Shown: positions 26,810-37,033 of the stretch, piece after piece
How positions within the stretch are numbered: position 1 is the stretch's first letter
Layout: each line of letters begins with the position of its first letter
Assembly: GCF_014518425.1 (NCBI RefSeq)
Contig: NZ_JACVCU010000001.1
Span: 434,001-498,000, forward strand
Direction: 5' to 3'
Length of the DNA stretch: 64,000 bases
Source of the DNA: Terrabacter sp. MAHUQ-38
GTDB lineage: Bacteria; Actinomycetota; Actinomycetes; Actinomycetales; Dermatophilaceae
Notes under the pieces: generated by a model
What the model saw: only the letters and a program-made list of their open reading frames with translations
What the model was told of the DNA's origin: nothing
Database searches by the model: none
Translations under genes and position numbers: made by a program

Positions 26810-27667
26810 TCACGCTCCTGCCGCTGCGAGGACCGCGCGCCGCGTCAGCACGGTCGCCAGGTGCTTGCGGTAGTCGGAGTCTCCGTTGAGGTCCGAGGGC
26901 GGGTTCGTGCCGTCGGCGACCGAGGCGACGGCGGCCCGGACGGCCTCATCGGTGGCGGGCCGGCCGACGAGCGCTTCCTCGACAGCCTTGGCGCGCAACG
27001 GGGTCGAGCCCATGTTGGTGAGGCCGACACGCGCCTCGGCGATGGAGCCGGCCTCGCTGCGGACGGTCGCCGCCACGCCGACGATCGACCACTGGTGGCT
27101 GACCCGCACGAACTTCTCGTAGTGCGCTCCCCACCCGGTGTGCTTCGGCACGCGGACCTGAGTCAGCAGCTCACCGTCGCGCACGGCCGTCGTGAAGAGG
27201 TCCTCGAAGAAGTCGTCCGCCGCGACGGTGCGGGTCGCCCCGCCCGCGCCGGCGATGACGAGCTCGGCCCCGAGCGCCAGCGCCGGGGCCCCGACGTCGC
27301 CGGCCGGGTCGGCGTGCACCAGTGCGCCACCGATCGTCCCCCGGTGCCGGATCTGCGGGTCCGCGACCGTGTGGATCGCCTTGGACAGCACCCCCGCATG
27401 CGTCGACACGGCCTCGGAGGCGAGCAGAGCGGCATACGTCGTCATGGCGCCGATGACGAGATGGTCACCCTCCTCCGAGATGCCCTGCAGCTCGGGGATG
27501 CGCCCGAGGTCGACGATGACCCCTGGCGCGTTGAGCCGCATCCGGAGGATGGGCAGCAGCGACTGACCGCCGGCGAGCACCTTGGCGTCGTCACCGTGCT
27601 CGGCGAGCGCGGCGATGGCGTCCTGGACCGTCTCGGGTGCGACGTAGTCGAACTGGGCGGGGATCAC
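26810..27667 (-). CDS. coxM: FAD-binding medium subunit of molybdenum hydroxylase (CoxM-like)
   Basis: 285 residues. [18 protein letters not shown] at the start, the FAD motif AGGQSLLPILRMRL near residue 32 and TIGGALVHADPAGDVGAPALAL around residue 105 identify the CoxM/xanthine dehydrogenase medium subunit. It passes electrons from the iron-sulfur subunit through FAD to an acceptor. The start overlaps the coxL stop by four bases (ATGA), so translation is coupled. Confidence 0.94.
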   Translation of the reverse strand: MIPAQFDYVAPETVQDAIAALAEHGDDAKVLAGGQSLLPILRMRLNAPGVIVDLGRIPELQGISEEGDHLVIGAMTTYAALLASEAVSTHAGVLSKAIHTVADPQIRHRGTIGGALVHADPAGDVGAPALALGAELVIAGAGGATRTVAADDFFEDLFTTAVRDGELLTQVRVPKHTGWGAHYEKFVRVSHQWSIVGVAATVRSEAGSIAEARVGLTNMGSTPLRAKAVEEALVGRPATDEAVRAAVASVADGTNPPSDLNGDSDYRKHLATVLTRRAVLAAAGA

Positions 27668-30159
27668 GACAGGCTCCCTTCGACCGAGGCGGACGGATCA
27701 GGGTCCGCCTGGTTGGGCGCGCCCTCGTCGAAGTGCGGCGCGGCCTCGCGCTCGCCCTCGGCGGAGACGGGCGCCCCGGCCTGGATCGCCTTCCACACCC
27801 GCTCCGGCGTGCACGGCATGACGATGTCGTTGACGCCGAGATGGCGCACCGCGTCGACGATCGCGTTGACCACCGCGGGGGTCGAGGCGATCGTGCCCGC
27901 CTCACCGACTCCCTTGGTGCCCAAGGTGTTCGTCGTCGACGGCGACGTCGTGTGGTCGGTGACGAAGCTGATCGTGTCCGCCGACGTCGGCAGCGTGTAG
28001 TCGACGAAGGAGCCCGTCACGAGCGTGCCCTGGTCGTCGTACTCCGCGCCCTCCCAGAGCGCCTGGGCGATCCCCTGGACGAGGCCACCGTGTTCCTGCC
28101 CCTCGACGATGAGCGGGTTGACGATGACGCCGATGTCGTCGACGGCGACGTAGGACCGCATCTTCGTCGCCCCGGTCTCGGTGTCGACCTCCATCGCGCA
28201 CAGGTGCGTGCCGTGCGGGAAGGAGAACGTGTCGGGGTCGAAGGTCGCGTCGGCGTCGATCGTGGGTTCGACGCCGTCCGGGAGGTTGTGGCACGTCCAC
28301 GACTCGAGGGCCACCTCGGGCATCGAGACGCCACGGTCGGTGCCCTTGACGCCGAAGCGCCCCGCCGAGAACTCGATGTCGTCGACGCTCGCCTCGAGCA
28401 TGTGGGCGGCGATCGGCTTCGCCTTCTCGATGACCTTGTCGGCCGCGCGGATGACAGCCTCGGCCCCGACGACGAGCGAGCGCGAGCCGTAGGTGTCCAT
28501 CCCCCTCGGCGCGATCTGGGTGTCGCCGTGGAGCACCTCGATGTCCTCGAAGGGGATGCCGAGCCGGTCGGCCACGATCTGGCTCCAGGCCGTCTCGTGG
28601 CCCTGCCCGTGTGCCGAGGCTCCGGTGACGACCTCGACCTTGCCGGTCGCGAGCATCCGGATGCTGGCGTGCTCCCAGCCACCGGCGCCGTAGTTGAGCG
28701 AGCCGAGGACGCGGGACGGGGCGAGGCCGCACATCTCGGTGAACGTCGAGATGCCGATGCCGAGCTGCACGGGGTCGTTGCTCTCGCGGCGTCGACGCTG
28801 CTCCTCACGCAGCTCGTCGTAGCCGAAGAGCTCCTTGGCGCGGGCCGTCGCGGCCTCGTAGTTGCCGGAGTCGTACGTCATGCCGGCGACCGTCGTGAAG
28901 GGGAACTCATCGTGCGTGATCCAGTTCTTCGCGCGGAGCTCGAGCGGGTCGATCCCGACCTCGTCGGCGAGCTCGTCCATGAGCCGCTCGATGCCGTACG
29001 TCGCCTCGGGGCGGCCCGCCCCGCGGTACGCGTCGACCCACGTCTTGTTGGTCAGCACGGTGCGGCAGTTGAACTGGTAGGCGTCGAACTTGTAGATCGA
29101 GTTGAACATCCACGCGCCGAGCACCGGCACGCCGCCGCCGACGATGGCGACGTAGGCGCCGAGGTCGGCGAGCAGCTCGACCTTGAGGCCGGTGACGCGG
29201 CCGTCCCTCTCGGCCGCCAGGGTCAGCTTCTGGATCTGGTCGCGGCCGTGGTGGGCCGACAGGATCGACTCGGACCGGGTCTCGGTGTACTTGCACGGCT
29301 TGCCGAGCCGGCGCGCGACGGCGATCGTCGCGAACTCCTCGGGTGTCGTCTGGAGCTTGCCGCCGAAGCCGCCGCCCACGTCAGGGGCGATGACCCGCAG
29401 CTTGGACTCTGGGATGCCCATGGTCGCGGCGATGAGGAAGCGCAGGATGTGCGGGATCTGGGTGGCCGACCACACGACGAGCTGCTCGCCGGTCGGGTCG
29501 ACGACGGTCGAGCGCGGTTCCATGAACGCGGGGACGAGTCGCTGCTGGCGGTACTCGCGTTCGATGACGATGCCGTCCTGGCGGGCCTTGGCGATGGCCG
29601 CCTCGATGTCGCCGCCCGAGCCCTGCTCGGCCGAGTCGAGCTTCCAGAAGGCGGAGGTGTTGGTGCCGAGCGACGGGTGCGTCAGCACCTCGTCCTTGAC
29701 AGCCTCCCTGAGGTCGAGGACGGCCGGCAGCTCCTCGTAGTCGACGTCGACGAGCTCCGCTGCGTCGCGGGCCTGCGCGGCCGTGCGGGCCACGACGACG
29801 GCGACGATCTCACCGGCGCACGCGACGTGTTCGACGGCCACGGGCAGGTGCTCGGGTGCCTTCTGCTCGGCGTTGAGCGGCCAGGCGTTGGCGTTGACGC
29901 CCTGCGTGTCCTTGAGGTCCGCGCCGGTGAAGACGCCGATGACGCCCGGGGCAGCCTTGGCCTCGTCGGTGTCGATGGCGGTGATGTTCGCGTGGGCGAA
30001 CGGGCTGCGGACCATGGCGAGGTGCAGCATGCCGGGCAGCTGGATGTTGTCGGTCCAGCGCGTGCGACCGGTGATGAGGCGCTGGTCCTCCTTGCGCCTG
30101 CGTGACCTGCCGACCTCGCCCTCCGGAGCGTCGGTCTGGCGCTCCTCGGTGATCGTCAT
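27664..30159 (-). CDS. coxL: Molybdopterin-binding large subunit, form II CoxL-like
   Basis: 831 residues. The N-terminal aldehyde oxidase/xanthine dehydrogenase hammerhead domain (residues about 20-130) precedes the molybdopterin-binding domain. The active-site loop reads AYRGAGR at residues 377-383, the form II signature, not the AYxCSFR loop of true CO dehydrogenase (form I). GGGFGGK at about 270, [11 protein letters not shown] and [15 protein letters not shown] line the cofactor. It is therefore a molybdenum hydroxylase of unproven substrate; aldehydes, purines or N-heterocycles are as likely as CO. ATGA overlaps on both sides place it in a coupled operon. Confidence 0.95.
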   Translation of the reverse strand: MTITEERQTDAPEGEVGRSRRRKEDQRLITGRTRWTDNIQLPGMLHLAMVRSPFAHANITAIDTDEAKAAPGVIGVFTGADLKDTQGVNANAWPLNAEQKAPEHLPVAVEHVACAGEIVAVVVARTAAQARDAAELVDVDYEELPAVLDLREAVKDEVLTHPSLGTNTSAFWKLDSAEQGSGGDIEAAIAKARQDGIVIEREYRQQRLVPAFMEPRSTVVDPTGEQLVVWSATQIPHILRFLIAATMGIPESKLRVIAPDVGGGFGGKLQTTPEEFATIAVARRLGKPCKYTETRSESILSAHHGRDQIQKLTLAAERDGRVTGLKVELLADLGAYVAIVGGGVPVLGAWMFNSIYKFDAYQFNCRTVLTNKTWVDAYRGAGRPEATYGIERLMDELADEVGIDPLELRAKNWITHDEFPFTTVAGMTYDSGNYEAATARAKELFGYDELREEQRRRRESNDPVQLGIGISTFTEMCGLAPSRVLGSLNYGAGGWEHASIRMLATGKVEVVTGASAHGQGHETAWSQIVADRLGIPFEDIEVLHGDTQIAPRGMDTYGSRSLVVGAEAVIRAADKVIEKAKPIAAHMLEASVDDIEFSAGRFGVKGTDRGVSMPEVALESWTCHNLPDGVEPTIDADATFDPDTFSFPHGTHLCAMEVDTETGATKMRSYVAVDDIGVIVNPLIVEGQEHGGLVQGIAQALWEGAEYDDQGTLVTGSFVDYTLPTSADTISFVTDHTTSPSTTNTLGTKGVGEAGTIASTPAVVNAIVDAVRHLGVNDIVMPCTPERVWKAIQAGAPVSAEGEREAAPHFDEGAPNQADPDPSASVEGSLS

Positions 30160-30626
30160 GAGGTCACCCCCGCCTTCGCGGCCTGCTGAACGGCCTTGAC
30201 GATGTTGTGGTAGCCGGTACAGCGGCAGAGGTTGCCCTCGAGGCCCTCACGGATCTCCTGCTCGCTGGGGTCGGGGTTGTCGTTGAGCAGGTCGACGGCC
30301 TGCATGATCATGCCGGGCGTGCAGTAGCCGCACTGGAGGGCATGGCACTCGTGGAAGGCCTGCTGAACCGGATGGAGCTCGCCGTCCGTGGCGAGCCCCT
30401 CGATCGTCGTCACCTCGTGGCCGTCGGCCTGGACCGCCAGGACGTTGCACGACTTCACGCTCACGCCGTCGAGGTGCACGGTGCAGGCACCGCAGTTGCT
30501 CGTGTCGCAGCCGACGACGGTGCCGGTCTTGCCGAGGCTCTCGCGTAGGTACTGGACCAAGAGGGTCCTGGGCTCGACGTCGTCGGAGTAGCTCACCCCG
30601 TCGACGGTCACCTGGATACGGGTCAT
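30156..30626 (-). CDS. coxS: [2Fe-2S] small subunit of molybdenum hydroxylase (CoxS-like)
   Basis: 156 residues from ATG 30626, preceded by AGGAGGACAG. Eight cysteines bind two [2Fe-2S] clusters: C40, C45, C48 and C60 in the plant-type ferredoxin domain, and C99, C102, C134 and C136 in the helical domain ([17 protein letters not shown]). It shuttles electrons from the Mo centre to FAD. It is the first gene of the operon, which is transcribed away from the divergent aldo/keto reductase. Confidence 0.96.
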   Translation of the reverse strand: MTRIQVTVDGVSYSDDVEPRTLLVQYLRESLGKTGTVVGCDTSNCGACTVHLDGVSVKSCNVLAVQADGHEVTTIEGLATDGELHPVQQAFHECHALQCGYCTPGMIMQAVDLLNDNPDPSEQEIREGLEGNLCRCTGYHNIVKAVQQAAKAGVTS

Positions 30627-30790
30627 TGCTGTCTGTCCTCCTGCCGCGCTGCAGTTGACTTCCCGAGAGTGAGTCTTGCTCGCCGCCAACCACTTCACAA
30701 GGGCAACGGGAGCAACCGCGCGCATCTGCACGACATCCACGGGATGACCTCTACTTTCGTCGCGGCGTCGCGCCGGGCAAGACTGTCGCC

Positions 30791-31834
30791 ATGACTCTTC
30801 ACGCCGACGACTACCAGGCGCTTCGCAGCCGCTACGACTCGATGACCTACCGCCGGACGGGCCGGTCGGGGCTCGACCTCCCGGCCGTCTCGCTCGGCCT
30901 GTGGCACAACTTCGGCGACGACGTCCCCCTCGACCGGCAGCGCGCGACGCTGCGGCGCGCGTTCGACCTCGGTGTCACGCACTTCGACCTCGCCAACAAC
31001 TACGGCCCGCCCTACGGCTCGGCCGAGCGCAACTTCGGCACGATCTACGCGCAGGACTTCAAGCGCTACCGCGACGAGCTGATCCTGTCGACGAAGGCCG
31101 GCTACGACATGTGGCCCGGCCCGTACGGCCAGGGCGGCGGCAGCCGCAAGTACCTGCTCAGCTCGCTCGACCAGTCGCTGCAGCGGATGGGCGTCGACTA
31201 CGTCGACATCTTCTACAGCCACCGCTTCGACGAGACGACACCGCTCGAGGAGACGATGGGCGCGCTCGACACCGCGGTCCGGCAGGGCAAGGCGCTGTAT
31301 GCCGGCATCTCCTCCTACTCGGGCCCGCGCACGAAGGAGGCGGTGCAGATCCTCCGCGGCCTGGGCACGCCGCTGCTCATCCACCAGCCGAGCTACTCGA
31401 TGCTCAACCGCTGGGTCGAGGAGGACCTCCTCGACGTGCTCGGCGAGGAGGGCGTCGGCTGCATCGCGTTCTCGCCGCTCGCCCAGGGGATGCTCACCGA
31501 CAAGTACCTCAAGGGCGTGCCCGCGGGTTCGCGCGCGGCACAGGGCAAGTCGCTCTCACCGAAGCTGCTCAGCGAGCAGAACCTCAAGCACATCCGGGCC
31601 CTCAACCGGATGGCGAAGGCCCGGGGCCAGTCGCTCGCGCAGATGGCGCTCGCCTGGGTGCTGCGCGACCAGCGCGTCACGTCGGTGCTCATCGGCGCGT
31701 CGTCGGTGACCCAGCTCGAGGACAGCCTCGGCTCCCTGAGGAACCTCGACTTCAGCGCCGAGGAGCTCGAGAAGATCGACAAGCACGCGGTCGAGGGCGG
31801 GATCAACCTCTGGAAGCGGTCGAGCTCGCGCTGA
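30791..31834 (+). CDS. Aldo/keto reductase, YghZ-like
   Basis: 347 residues. The (beta/alpha)8 NADPH-dependent reductase is shown by [16 protein letters not shown] (catalytic Asp and Tyr), [39 protein letters not shown] (substrate-pocket His) and the NADPH-binding C-terminal segment [15 protein letters not shown]. The close match to YghZ-type proteins suggests L-glyceraldehyde-3-phosphate or methylglyoxal reduction. It is divergent from coxS; no direct functional link is evident. Confidence 0.93.
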   Translation: MTLHADDYQALRSRYDSMTYRRTGRSGLDLPAVSLGLWHNFGDDVPLDRQRATLRRAFDLGVTHFDLANNYGPPYGSAERNFGTIYAQDFKRYRDELILSTKAGYDMWPGPYGQGGGSRKYLLSSLDQSLQRMGVDYVDIFYSHRFDETTPLEETMGALDTAVRQGKALYAGISSYSGPRTKEAVQILRGLGTPLLIHQPSYSMLNRWVEEDLLDVLGEEGVGCIAFSPLAQGMLTDKYLKGVPAGSRAAQGKSLSPKLLSEQNLKHIRALNRMAKARGQSLAQMALAWVLRDQRVTSVLIGASSVTQLEDSLGSLRNLDFSAEELEKIDKHAVEGGINLWKRSSSR

Positions 31835-31869
31835 GCTCACCCGACTGCCACCTGCCGCCTGCCGTCGCT

Positions 31870-32553
31870 TCAGGCGGTCAGGTGGCCCCTGGCGACGTTC
31901 AGCAGTCGCACGGCGAGGGCGACACGTGCTGGGAAGAGCAGCACGAGCACGACCAGGCGCTGGGCGAGTCCGGCCCAGTCGTGCAGCGGAGCGTCGTCCG
32001 GGATCACCAAGGCACCCATGAGCGGGAAGGACACGGCCGCCAGAACGCCCGCGACCAGGATCCAGCGAGCAAGGCCGCGCCAGTGCGGGTCCGCCGCGCA
32101 GCGACGTGACAGGGCGATCAGCGCGATGGAGCTCGACGCGAAGAACAACGCGCCGGCGACCTGGTGCCCGCCCGGGTCGTAGGTGGTGCCGGCAGCGCCC
32201 TCCCGCAGGGGAAAGGCTGCAGCCAGCACGCTCGCCGCGCCGCTGATGAAGAGCACGAGGGGCCCGACGAACCCCGCGCCGCTGGAGGCCAACCCCCGGT
32301 GCAGGCCTACGGCGAACACCATCGTCAGCAGGCCGAGAACGACGAAGTTGGCCTGCTGCACCCAGCCGTGCGGACCCGCCTCGAGGGCGCTGACGACCTC
32401 GCTCATCGGGTCGTACTCGCCCCGCCTGAGCTGCTCCTGGGCCAGGAACCCGAGGGTGAAGACGACCGGACCGCCGACGCCGGCGACCGTTCCCCAGAGC
32501 CTGAGGTCCGACCGCTTCGAGGTGCCGACCGGGCTGTCCTGGATGGTGTACAT
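31870..32553 (-). CDS. DUF998 family membrane protein
   Basis: 227 residues from ATG 32553, preceded by GAGGAGG. About six membrane helices are visible (for example WGTVAGVGGPVVFTLGFLA, ANFVVLGLLTMVFAVGL, LVLFISGAASVLAAAF, VAGALFFASSSIALIAL). The periplasmic-side DPMSEVVSAL and the GHQVAG segment fit DUF998, an integral membrane family of unknown function. It lies 40 bp downstream of the HD/LuxR gene on the same strand and may be its target. Confidence 0.8.
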   Translation of the reverse strand: MYTIQDSPVGTSKRSDLRLWGTVAGVGGPVVFTLGFLAQEQLRRGEYDPMSEVVSALEAGPHGWVQQANFVVLGLLTMVFAVGLHRGLASSGAGFVGPLVLFISGAASVLAAAFPLREGAAGTTYDPGGHQVAGALFFASSSIALIALSRRCAADPHWRGLARWILVAGVLAAVSFPLMGALVIPDDAPLHDWAGLAQRLVVLVLLFPARVALAVRLLNVARGHLTA

Positions 32554-32593
32554 GACCGCCTCCTCATCGCCCCGGTGGGGCTGCGCTTCAACG

Positions 32594-34174
32594 CTAGGAG
32601 TCCCGCCATTCCTCAGCCATCGGGCGTTCGCCCCATCCCGCCAGGCCGTGCTGCATCGCGAAGACGGCGGCGGCGGCACGGGTCGAGACCCCGATCTTGG
32701 GGTAGATGTTCTGCACGTGGCGGCTCGCGGTCTTCGTCGAGATGCCGAGCCTCCGGCCGACCTGCTTGATCTGCAGCCCGTGCGCGAGCAGACCGAGCAC
32801 CTGCACCTCCCGGTCCGTCAGGCCCTCGGGGTGAACGCGTCGAGGTGTCGCGTGCCCGGCGGCGCCGAGGACGGCTCGGACGGCCTCGGCATCGAGCCGT
32901 CCGTCTCGGCTCTGCCGTCGCAGGGCCTCGGCGGCCTCGGGTGGTGACAGCGCGGGTCGGTGTGGCCGCGGCTCGGTCATCGTGTGGTACGCGTCGGCGA
33001 CGGCGAGCAGCCGGGCCGCCGGGGACAGGGCCGCGGCACCGACCCCGCGGTGGTAACCGGTCCCGTCACAGCGCTCGTGGTGCGCCGATGCGGTGTCTGC
33101 GAGCCGGGAGAGGAACGGGGAGGGAGCCAGCAGCCGCTCCGTGTGGTAGGCGTGCAGGCGCACGTGCTCCCGCTCGTCGGTGGTCAGCGGCCCCGGCTTC
33201 TCCCAGACGGCAGGTGACACCGCGACCCGGCCGAGGTCGTGCACCCGAGCCGCGCGAGCCACGTCCCGTTGCGCCACGGGGTCGAGGCCCATGCGGGGTG
33301 CCGCCTCTCGGGTCAGCCGCGCCACCCCGGCGGAGTGTCCGGTCATGCATGGGGCCGCCAGGTCCGCGAAGTCGCCCATGGCCCCCAGTGCCTCGTCGAT
33401 CGCCGGGCCGCTGAGCGTCAGCGGGAGGCCGGGCTCGCAGCAGAGAACGAGGTCCCAGACAGACTCCTGCGCGTCGGGCACGAGCTCGTCGGCGTGAGCG
33501 CAGAACTGCTCGGCGACATCGGGATCGTGCCCCGCGCCCGCCCGCGCGCGGAGGGTGTCCACGGCATACGCCTGGCCGCCTGCCCACCTCTGGATCGACG
33601 CGTCCCGGGCGACCGCGACGATGCGTAGCGCCAGCGGGATCGCATCACCCTTCAGGCCGAGGAGGCCACCCTTGCCGTCCCAACGCTCCGTGAGCTGCCC
33701 GAACAGGCCGTGGGTCGACGGCGGAAGGCCGAGGCGCGCGGCGAGCATCACGGCGACCTCACACATCGCGGTCATGTGCTGCGGATGCCCGCGCATCGCT
33801 CGTGGCAGCGTGCGGGCGACCTGGAGCGCCCGCGTGAGCGGGTCCGCCCTCGGGTCGGGGATCGAGCGCACGATGCCCCGGACGACCTCGCCGAAGCTGC
33901 CGTAGATGGCCGGGTTGAAGTTCTCGAGCATGGCGCCCCACGGGAACAGCTGTGCTGCGAGCTCCGCGTCGGCGGTGCAGCCGATGTAGTAGAGGAGGCT
34001 GCCGTAGTACGCCTGGGACGCGGTGTCGTCGTCCACGCCGAGGAGGCGCGCGAGCCTGGTCGCGATGATCGCGCTCTCGAGGCCGTGCTCGAGCGGTAGC
34101 CCCATCGCCAGGTCAGTGGCCAGCGACAGCGACGAGACGATCTCTGCGGTGCGGACGTCGTCCTGGAGGACCAC
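32594..34174 (-). CDS. HD-GYP-type domain protein with C-terminal LuxR DNA-binding domain
   Basis: 526 residues. Two HD-type segments can be seen: a degenerate one (LEHGLESAIIATRLARLLG) and a clear HD-GYP-like one around residues 300-400 (HSAGVARLTREAA, VHDLGRV, HHERCDGTGYHRGV, ARLLAVADAYHTM). The C-terminus is a LuxR helix-turn-helix (LTDREVQVLGLLAHGLQIKQVGRRLGISTKTASRHVQN, seen as a whole region about 455-505). The likely role is a one-component regulator sensing or hydrolysing a nucleotide or other ligand. Whether it has phosphodiesterase activity is uncertain, because the GYP triad reads GTGYH. Confidence 0.88.
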   Translation of the reverse strand: MVLQDDVRTAEIVSSLSLATDLAMGLPLEHGLESAIIATRLARLLGVDDDTASQAYYGSLLYYIGCTADAELAAQLFPWGAMLENFNPAIYGSFGEVVRGIVRSIPDPRADPLTRALQVARTLPRAMRGHPQHMTAMCEVAVMLAARLGLPPSTHGLFGQLTERWDGKGGLLGLKGDAIPLALRIVAVARDASIQRWAGGQAYAVDTLRARAGAGHDPDVAEQFCAHADELVPDAQESVWDLVLCCEPGLPLTLSGPAIDEALGAMGDFADLAAPCMTGHSAGVARLTREAAPRMGLDPVAQRDVARAARVHDLGRVAVSPAVWEKPGPLTTDEREHVRLHAYHTERLLAPSPFLSRLADTASAHHERCDGTGYHRGVGAAALSPAARLLAVADAYHTMTEPRPHRPALSPPEAAEALRRQSRDGRLDAEAVRAVLGAAGHATPRRVHPEGLTDREVQVLGLLAHGLQIKQVGRRLGISTKTASRHVQNIYPKIGVSTRAAAAVFAMQHGLAGWGERPMAEEWRDS

Positions 34175-34255
34175 GAGCGGAGCATACTGCGGCAGGCACC
34201 CGCGAGAACGGTGCCTGCGCCACGCCGGCCGGGTCCGGTTCCCGAGGGGTCCGTC

Positions 34256-35185
34256 TCAGTCCTGCGGCCGCCGCGCCTGCCTCAGCTCGCGGGCGACGGC
34301 CCAGCCGTCCGCCACGGGACCCAGGTGGCCGAGCTTGTCGGGGTTGACCACCGAGCGGATGGTCTGGATCCGACCGTCGAGCACGTCGAGCGTCAACGTG
34401 CCGACCACCTTGCCGTCCCGATCGCGAAGGATCGCCCCCGGCTGGCCGTTCACCTCGTGCGGCTCCACGCTCGCGTCGATCCGGGTGAACAGCGGGAAGT
34501 TCAGGGCGAGCACGCGGGCGACGTTGTCGGCACCGATGACGCCTTGAGCCAGTGCGGGCGCCTTGCCTCCGCCGTCCCCGACCATCCGGACGTCGGCCGC
34601 GAGCAGCTCCCGCAGCCCGTCGACGTCACCGTCCCGGAGGGCGTCGAAGAACCGTGCCGATAGCTCCTCGCGCTCCCGGCGGTCCGCCTCGAACCGAGGG
34701 CGGGCGACGTCCATGTGGCCTCGCGCCCGGGCCGCGAGCTGGCGGCACGCCGCCTCCGAACGCCCGACGGCCTCGGCGACCTCGGGAAACCCGAAGCCGA
34801 ACACCTCCCGCAGCACGAAGACCGCGCGCTCGAGGGGGGTGAGCCGCTCGAGCAGCAGCAGGGCCGCCATCGACACCGAGTCGGCGAGCTCCGCCGACCG
34901 AGCGGGGTCCTCGTAGGGATCGGTGAGCAACGGCTCGGGGAACCACTGACCGACGTACTCCTCGCGGCGGACGCGGGCTGAGCGCAGCACGTCGATCGAG
35001 ATCCGCGTGACGACGGCCGAGAGGAAGGCCTTGGTCGACCTGGGCCGCGTCGGGGAGGACTCGTAGCGCAGCCAGCTCTCCTGCACGGCGTCCTCGGCAT
35101 CGGCCACGCTGCCCAGGATCCGGTAGGCGATGGCGAACAGGAGGGGCCGGAGCTCCTCGAACTCCTCGCTCCGGGTCATGGTCAT
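34256..35185 (-). CDS. sigJ: SigJ-type RNA polymerase sigma factor with NTF2-like C-terminus
   Basis: 309 residues. Sigma-70 region 2 (PLLFAIAYRILGSVADAEDAVQE as a region, residues 14-36) and region 4 (LTPLERAVFVLREVFGFGFPEVAEAVG) are followed by a SnoaL/NTF2-like C-terminal domain (FFDALRDGDVDGLRELLA). That C-terminal domain defines the SigJ (ECF41-like) group, where it modulates activity in place of an anti-sigma factor. The start ATG 35185 overlaps the stop of the upstream epimerase gene as ATGA. In related groups the neighbouring oxidoreductase gene is the regulon member; here that would be the epimerase. Confidence 0.92.
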   Translation of the reverse strand: MTMTRSEEFEELRPLLFAIAYRILGSVADAEDAVQESWLRYESSPTRPRSTKAFLSAVVTRISIDVLRSARVRREEYVGQWFPEPLLTDPYEDPARSAELADSVSMAALLLLERLTPLERAVFVLREVFGFGFPEVAEAVGRSEAACRQLAARARGHMDVARPRFEADRREREELSARFFDALRDGDVDGLRELLAADVRMVGDGGGKAPALAQGVIGADNVARVLALNFPLFTRIDASVEPHEVNGQPGAILRDRDGKVVGTLTLDVLDGRIQTIRSVVNPDKLGHLGPVADGWAVARELRQARRPQD

Positions 35186-36114
35186 GCGAACACAGGCCCT
35201 GACAGCTCGGCCTTGAAGCCCTGGCGCCACGACGGGTGACGCAGCTCCCAGCCGAGCTCGCGCTTGGCCTTGGCGTTGGAGAAGCCACGCCCCTCGGTCA
35301 ACATCCCCACCGTCATCTCGCCGGCCAGGAGCCGGACCAGCCAGGCGGGAACCCGCCGCGGCGGCTTGGCCCCGACGCACTGCGCGAGGTACGGCAGCCA
35401 CTCACTGGACGGGGCCGGGTCGTCGTCGACGATGTTGAACACGCCCCTCGCCATCTGCTCCACCGCCAGGACGGTAGCGCTCGCCGCGTCGTCGACGTGC
35501 ACCCACGAGACGTGACCGGTGCCGCCTCCGACGAGCGGGAGCAGCCGCTTCCGCACGAGCTCGAGCTGGTCGTCCCAGGCGCCTGCGCCGTAGAACCCGC
35601 CGTAGCGCAGGACCGCGCCGCCGGCGCTGACGACCACGTCCTCGAGGTGGTTGATCGCCTTCGTGCCCTCGATCACCTCCAGCGGGTCCTCCTCGGTCTT
35701 GACCCAGCCGCCCTGGCGCCGCCCGTTCATGCTGGCGTGGCTCTGCGTCACGACGTGGTCGACACCCGTGGCCTCGGCCGCCGCCAGCAGGTGGTCGATC
35801 CCCTCGCTGCGGAGCCGGTTGGTGGTGGCGAAGAAGCGGTCGGACCGCCTCAGGTTGGGCTTGCCGGCGTGCGCGTGCGACAGGCCGGTCATCTGGTTCA
35901 CGATCGTGTCCGGCCGGGCCTCGGCCACCGCCTCGCCCACCGAGGCGGCATCCAGCCCGTCCATCACCACGGCCTCGGCGCCCAGCTGCTCCAGCAGCCC
36001 CAGCTTCGCCGCGCTCGTCGTCGTCGCTGTCACCTGGTGGCCGCGCGCCACCAGCTGCGGCACCAGTCGCTGCCCGATGACTCCGGTCCCGCCTGCCACG
36101 AACACTCGCATCAC
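35182..36114 (-). CDS. NAD-dependent epimerase/dehydratase family protein
   Basis: 310 residues from GTG 36114 or ATG 36111, with AAGGAG upstream. The Rossmann loop FVAGGTGVIGQRLVPQL begins at residue 4. SWVHVDDAASATVLAVE and the C-terminal RELGWELRHPSWRQGF are typical of extended SDR epimerase-like proteins. The expected YxxxK is not obvious (INHLEDVV occupies the region), so catalysis may be atypical. It is coupled to sigJ by an ATGA overlap and is probably expressed with it. Confidence 0.87.
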   Translation of the reverse strand: MMRVFVAGGTGVIGQRLVPQLVARGHQVTATTTSAAKLGLLEQLGAEAVVMDGLDAASVGEAVAEARPDTIVNQMTGLSHAHAGKPNLRRSDRFFATTNRLRSEGIDHLLAAAEATGVDHVVTQSHASMNGRRQGGWVKTEEDPLEVIEGTKAINHLEDVVVSAGGAVLRYGGFYGAGAWDDQLELVRKRLLPLVGGGTGHVSWVHVDDAASATVLAVEQMARGVFNIVDDDPAPSSEWLPYLAQCVGAKPPRRVPAWLVRLLAGEMTVGMLTEGRGFSNAKAKRELGWELRHPSWRQGFKAELSGPVFA

Positions 36115-36205
36115 GTCACGCTCCTTATCCGGTCAAAGGCTCTCGTCACCAGGACGAGACAGCGCAACCGGCTGTGACATGGCCGAACGCCGCGCGGTCG
36201 ATGCG

Positions 36206-37033
36206 TCACCCCTGAGGCTGCCAGCCCGGGCCACGGACGACGTGCCCGACGCGGTCGCGCCACGAGGCGGCGGCGCGCACGTCACGCCAGATGGCGGCGT
36301 ACTCGTGGGTGGCGACGACGAGCGGGTTGTACGTGCGCAGCTGCTTCGTCAGGCCGTAGACGACTCGCTCACGCTCGGGCTGGAACGAGCGGAACAGCCG
36401 GTCCCAGACGATGAGGATGCCGCCGTAGTTGCGGTCGAGGTAAGCGTTGTTCGTGCCGTGGTGCACGCGGTGGTGCGACGGCGTGTTCATGACGAGCTCA
36501 AGTGGGCGCCAGAGCTTTCCGACCCGCTCGGTGTGAAGGAAGAACTGGTAGAGCAGCGAGATCGACTGCTGCAGGAAGATCGCCCACGGTGGCACGCCGA
36601 GGAGGGCGAGCGGGGCCCAGAACGGGATACCACCGAACGGCGTCCAGGTCTGGCGCAGCGCCGTGGAGAGGTTGTAGCGCCGGCTCGAGTGGTGCACGAC
36701 GTGGCTGGCCCAGAGGATGCGCACCTCGTGGTGGGCGCGGTGGTACCAGTAGTACGCCAGGTCCTCCGCGACGAAGATGACGACCCACACCCACCAGAGC
36801 GAGGTGTCGAGGCGCAGCGGCGTGACGGCATACAGGGCGGCGTAGACGACGAGCTGCAGTGCCTTGTAGGCGATCCCGACGGCGACGCTGCCGAGGCCCA
36901 TCGACAGGCTCGTGACGGTGTCGCGCACCTCGTAGCCGACTTCGTCGTCGTCGGGCGCGAACCACAGCGAGACGACCTCGATGACGATGAAGGCGACGAA
37001 GAACGGGATCGCGGTGACGACGAGGTCGACCAT
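36206..37033 (-). CDS. Sterol desaturase / fatty acid hydroxylase family membrane protein
   Basis: 275 residues. Several membrane helices surround the di-iron histidine boxes: YYWYHRAHHEVR (HxxxHH-like), HVVHHSSRRYNLST and HHRVHHGTNNAYLDRNYGG. These are the signature of integral-membrane non-haem di-iron hydroxylases and desaturases. The lipid substrate is unknown. The start codon overlaps the stop of the GntR regulator gene by one base (TGATG), so the two are one unit. Confidence 0.92.
   Translation of the reverse strand: MVDLVVTAIPFFVAFIVIEVVSLWFAPDDDEVGYEVRDTVTSLSMGLGSVAVGIAYKALQLVVYAALYAVTPLRLDTSLWWVWVVIFVAEDLAYYWYHRAHHEVRILWASHVVHHSSRRYNLSTALRQTWTPFGGIPFWAPLALLGVPPWAIFLQQSISLLYQFFLHTERVGKLWRPLELVMNTPSHHRVHHGTNNAYLDRNYGGILIVWDRLFRSFQPERERVVYGLTKQLRTYNPLVVATHEYAAIWRDVRAAASWRDRVGHVVRGPGWQPQG

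Noticed and set aside
27637-30105. An 822-residue plus-strand open frame opposite coxL
   Set aside because: A GC-driven shadow, rich in Arg/Asp/Val with no domain, lying exactly antisense to a well-supported gene.
26810-30626. True (form I) CO dehydrogenase
   Set aside because: The active-site loop is AYRGAGR, not AYxCSFR.
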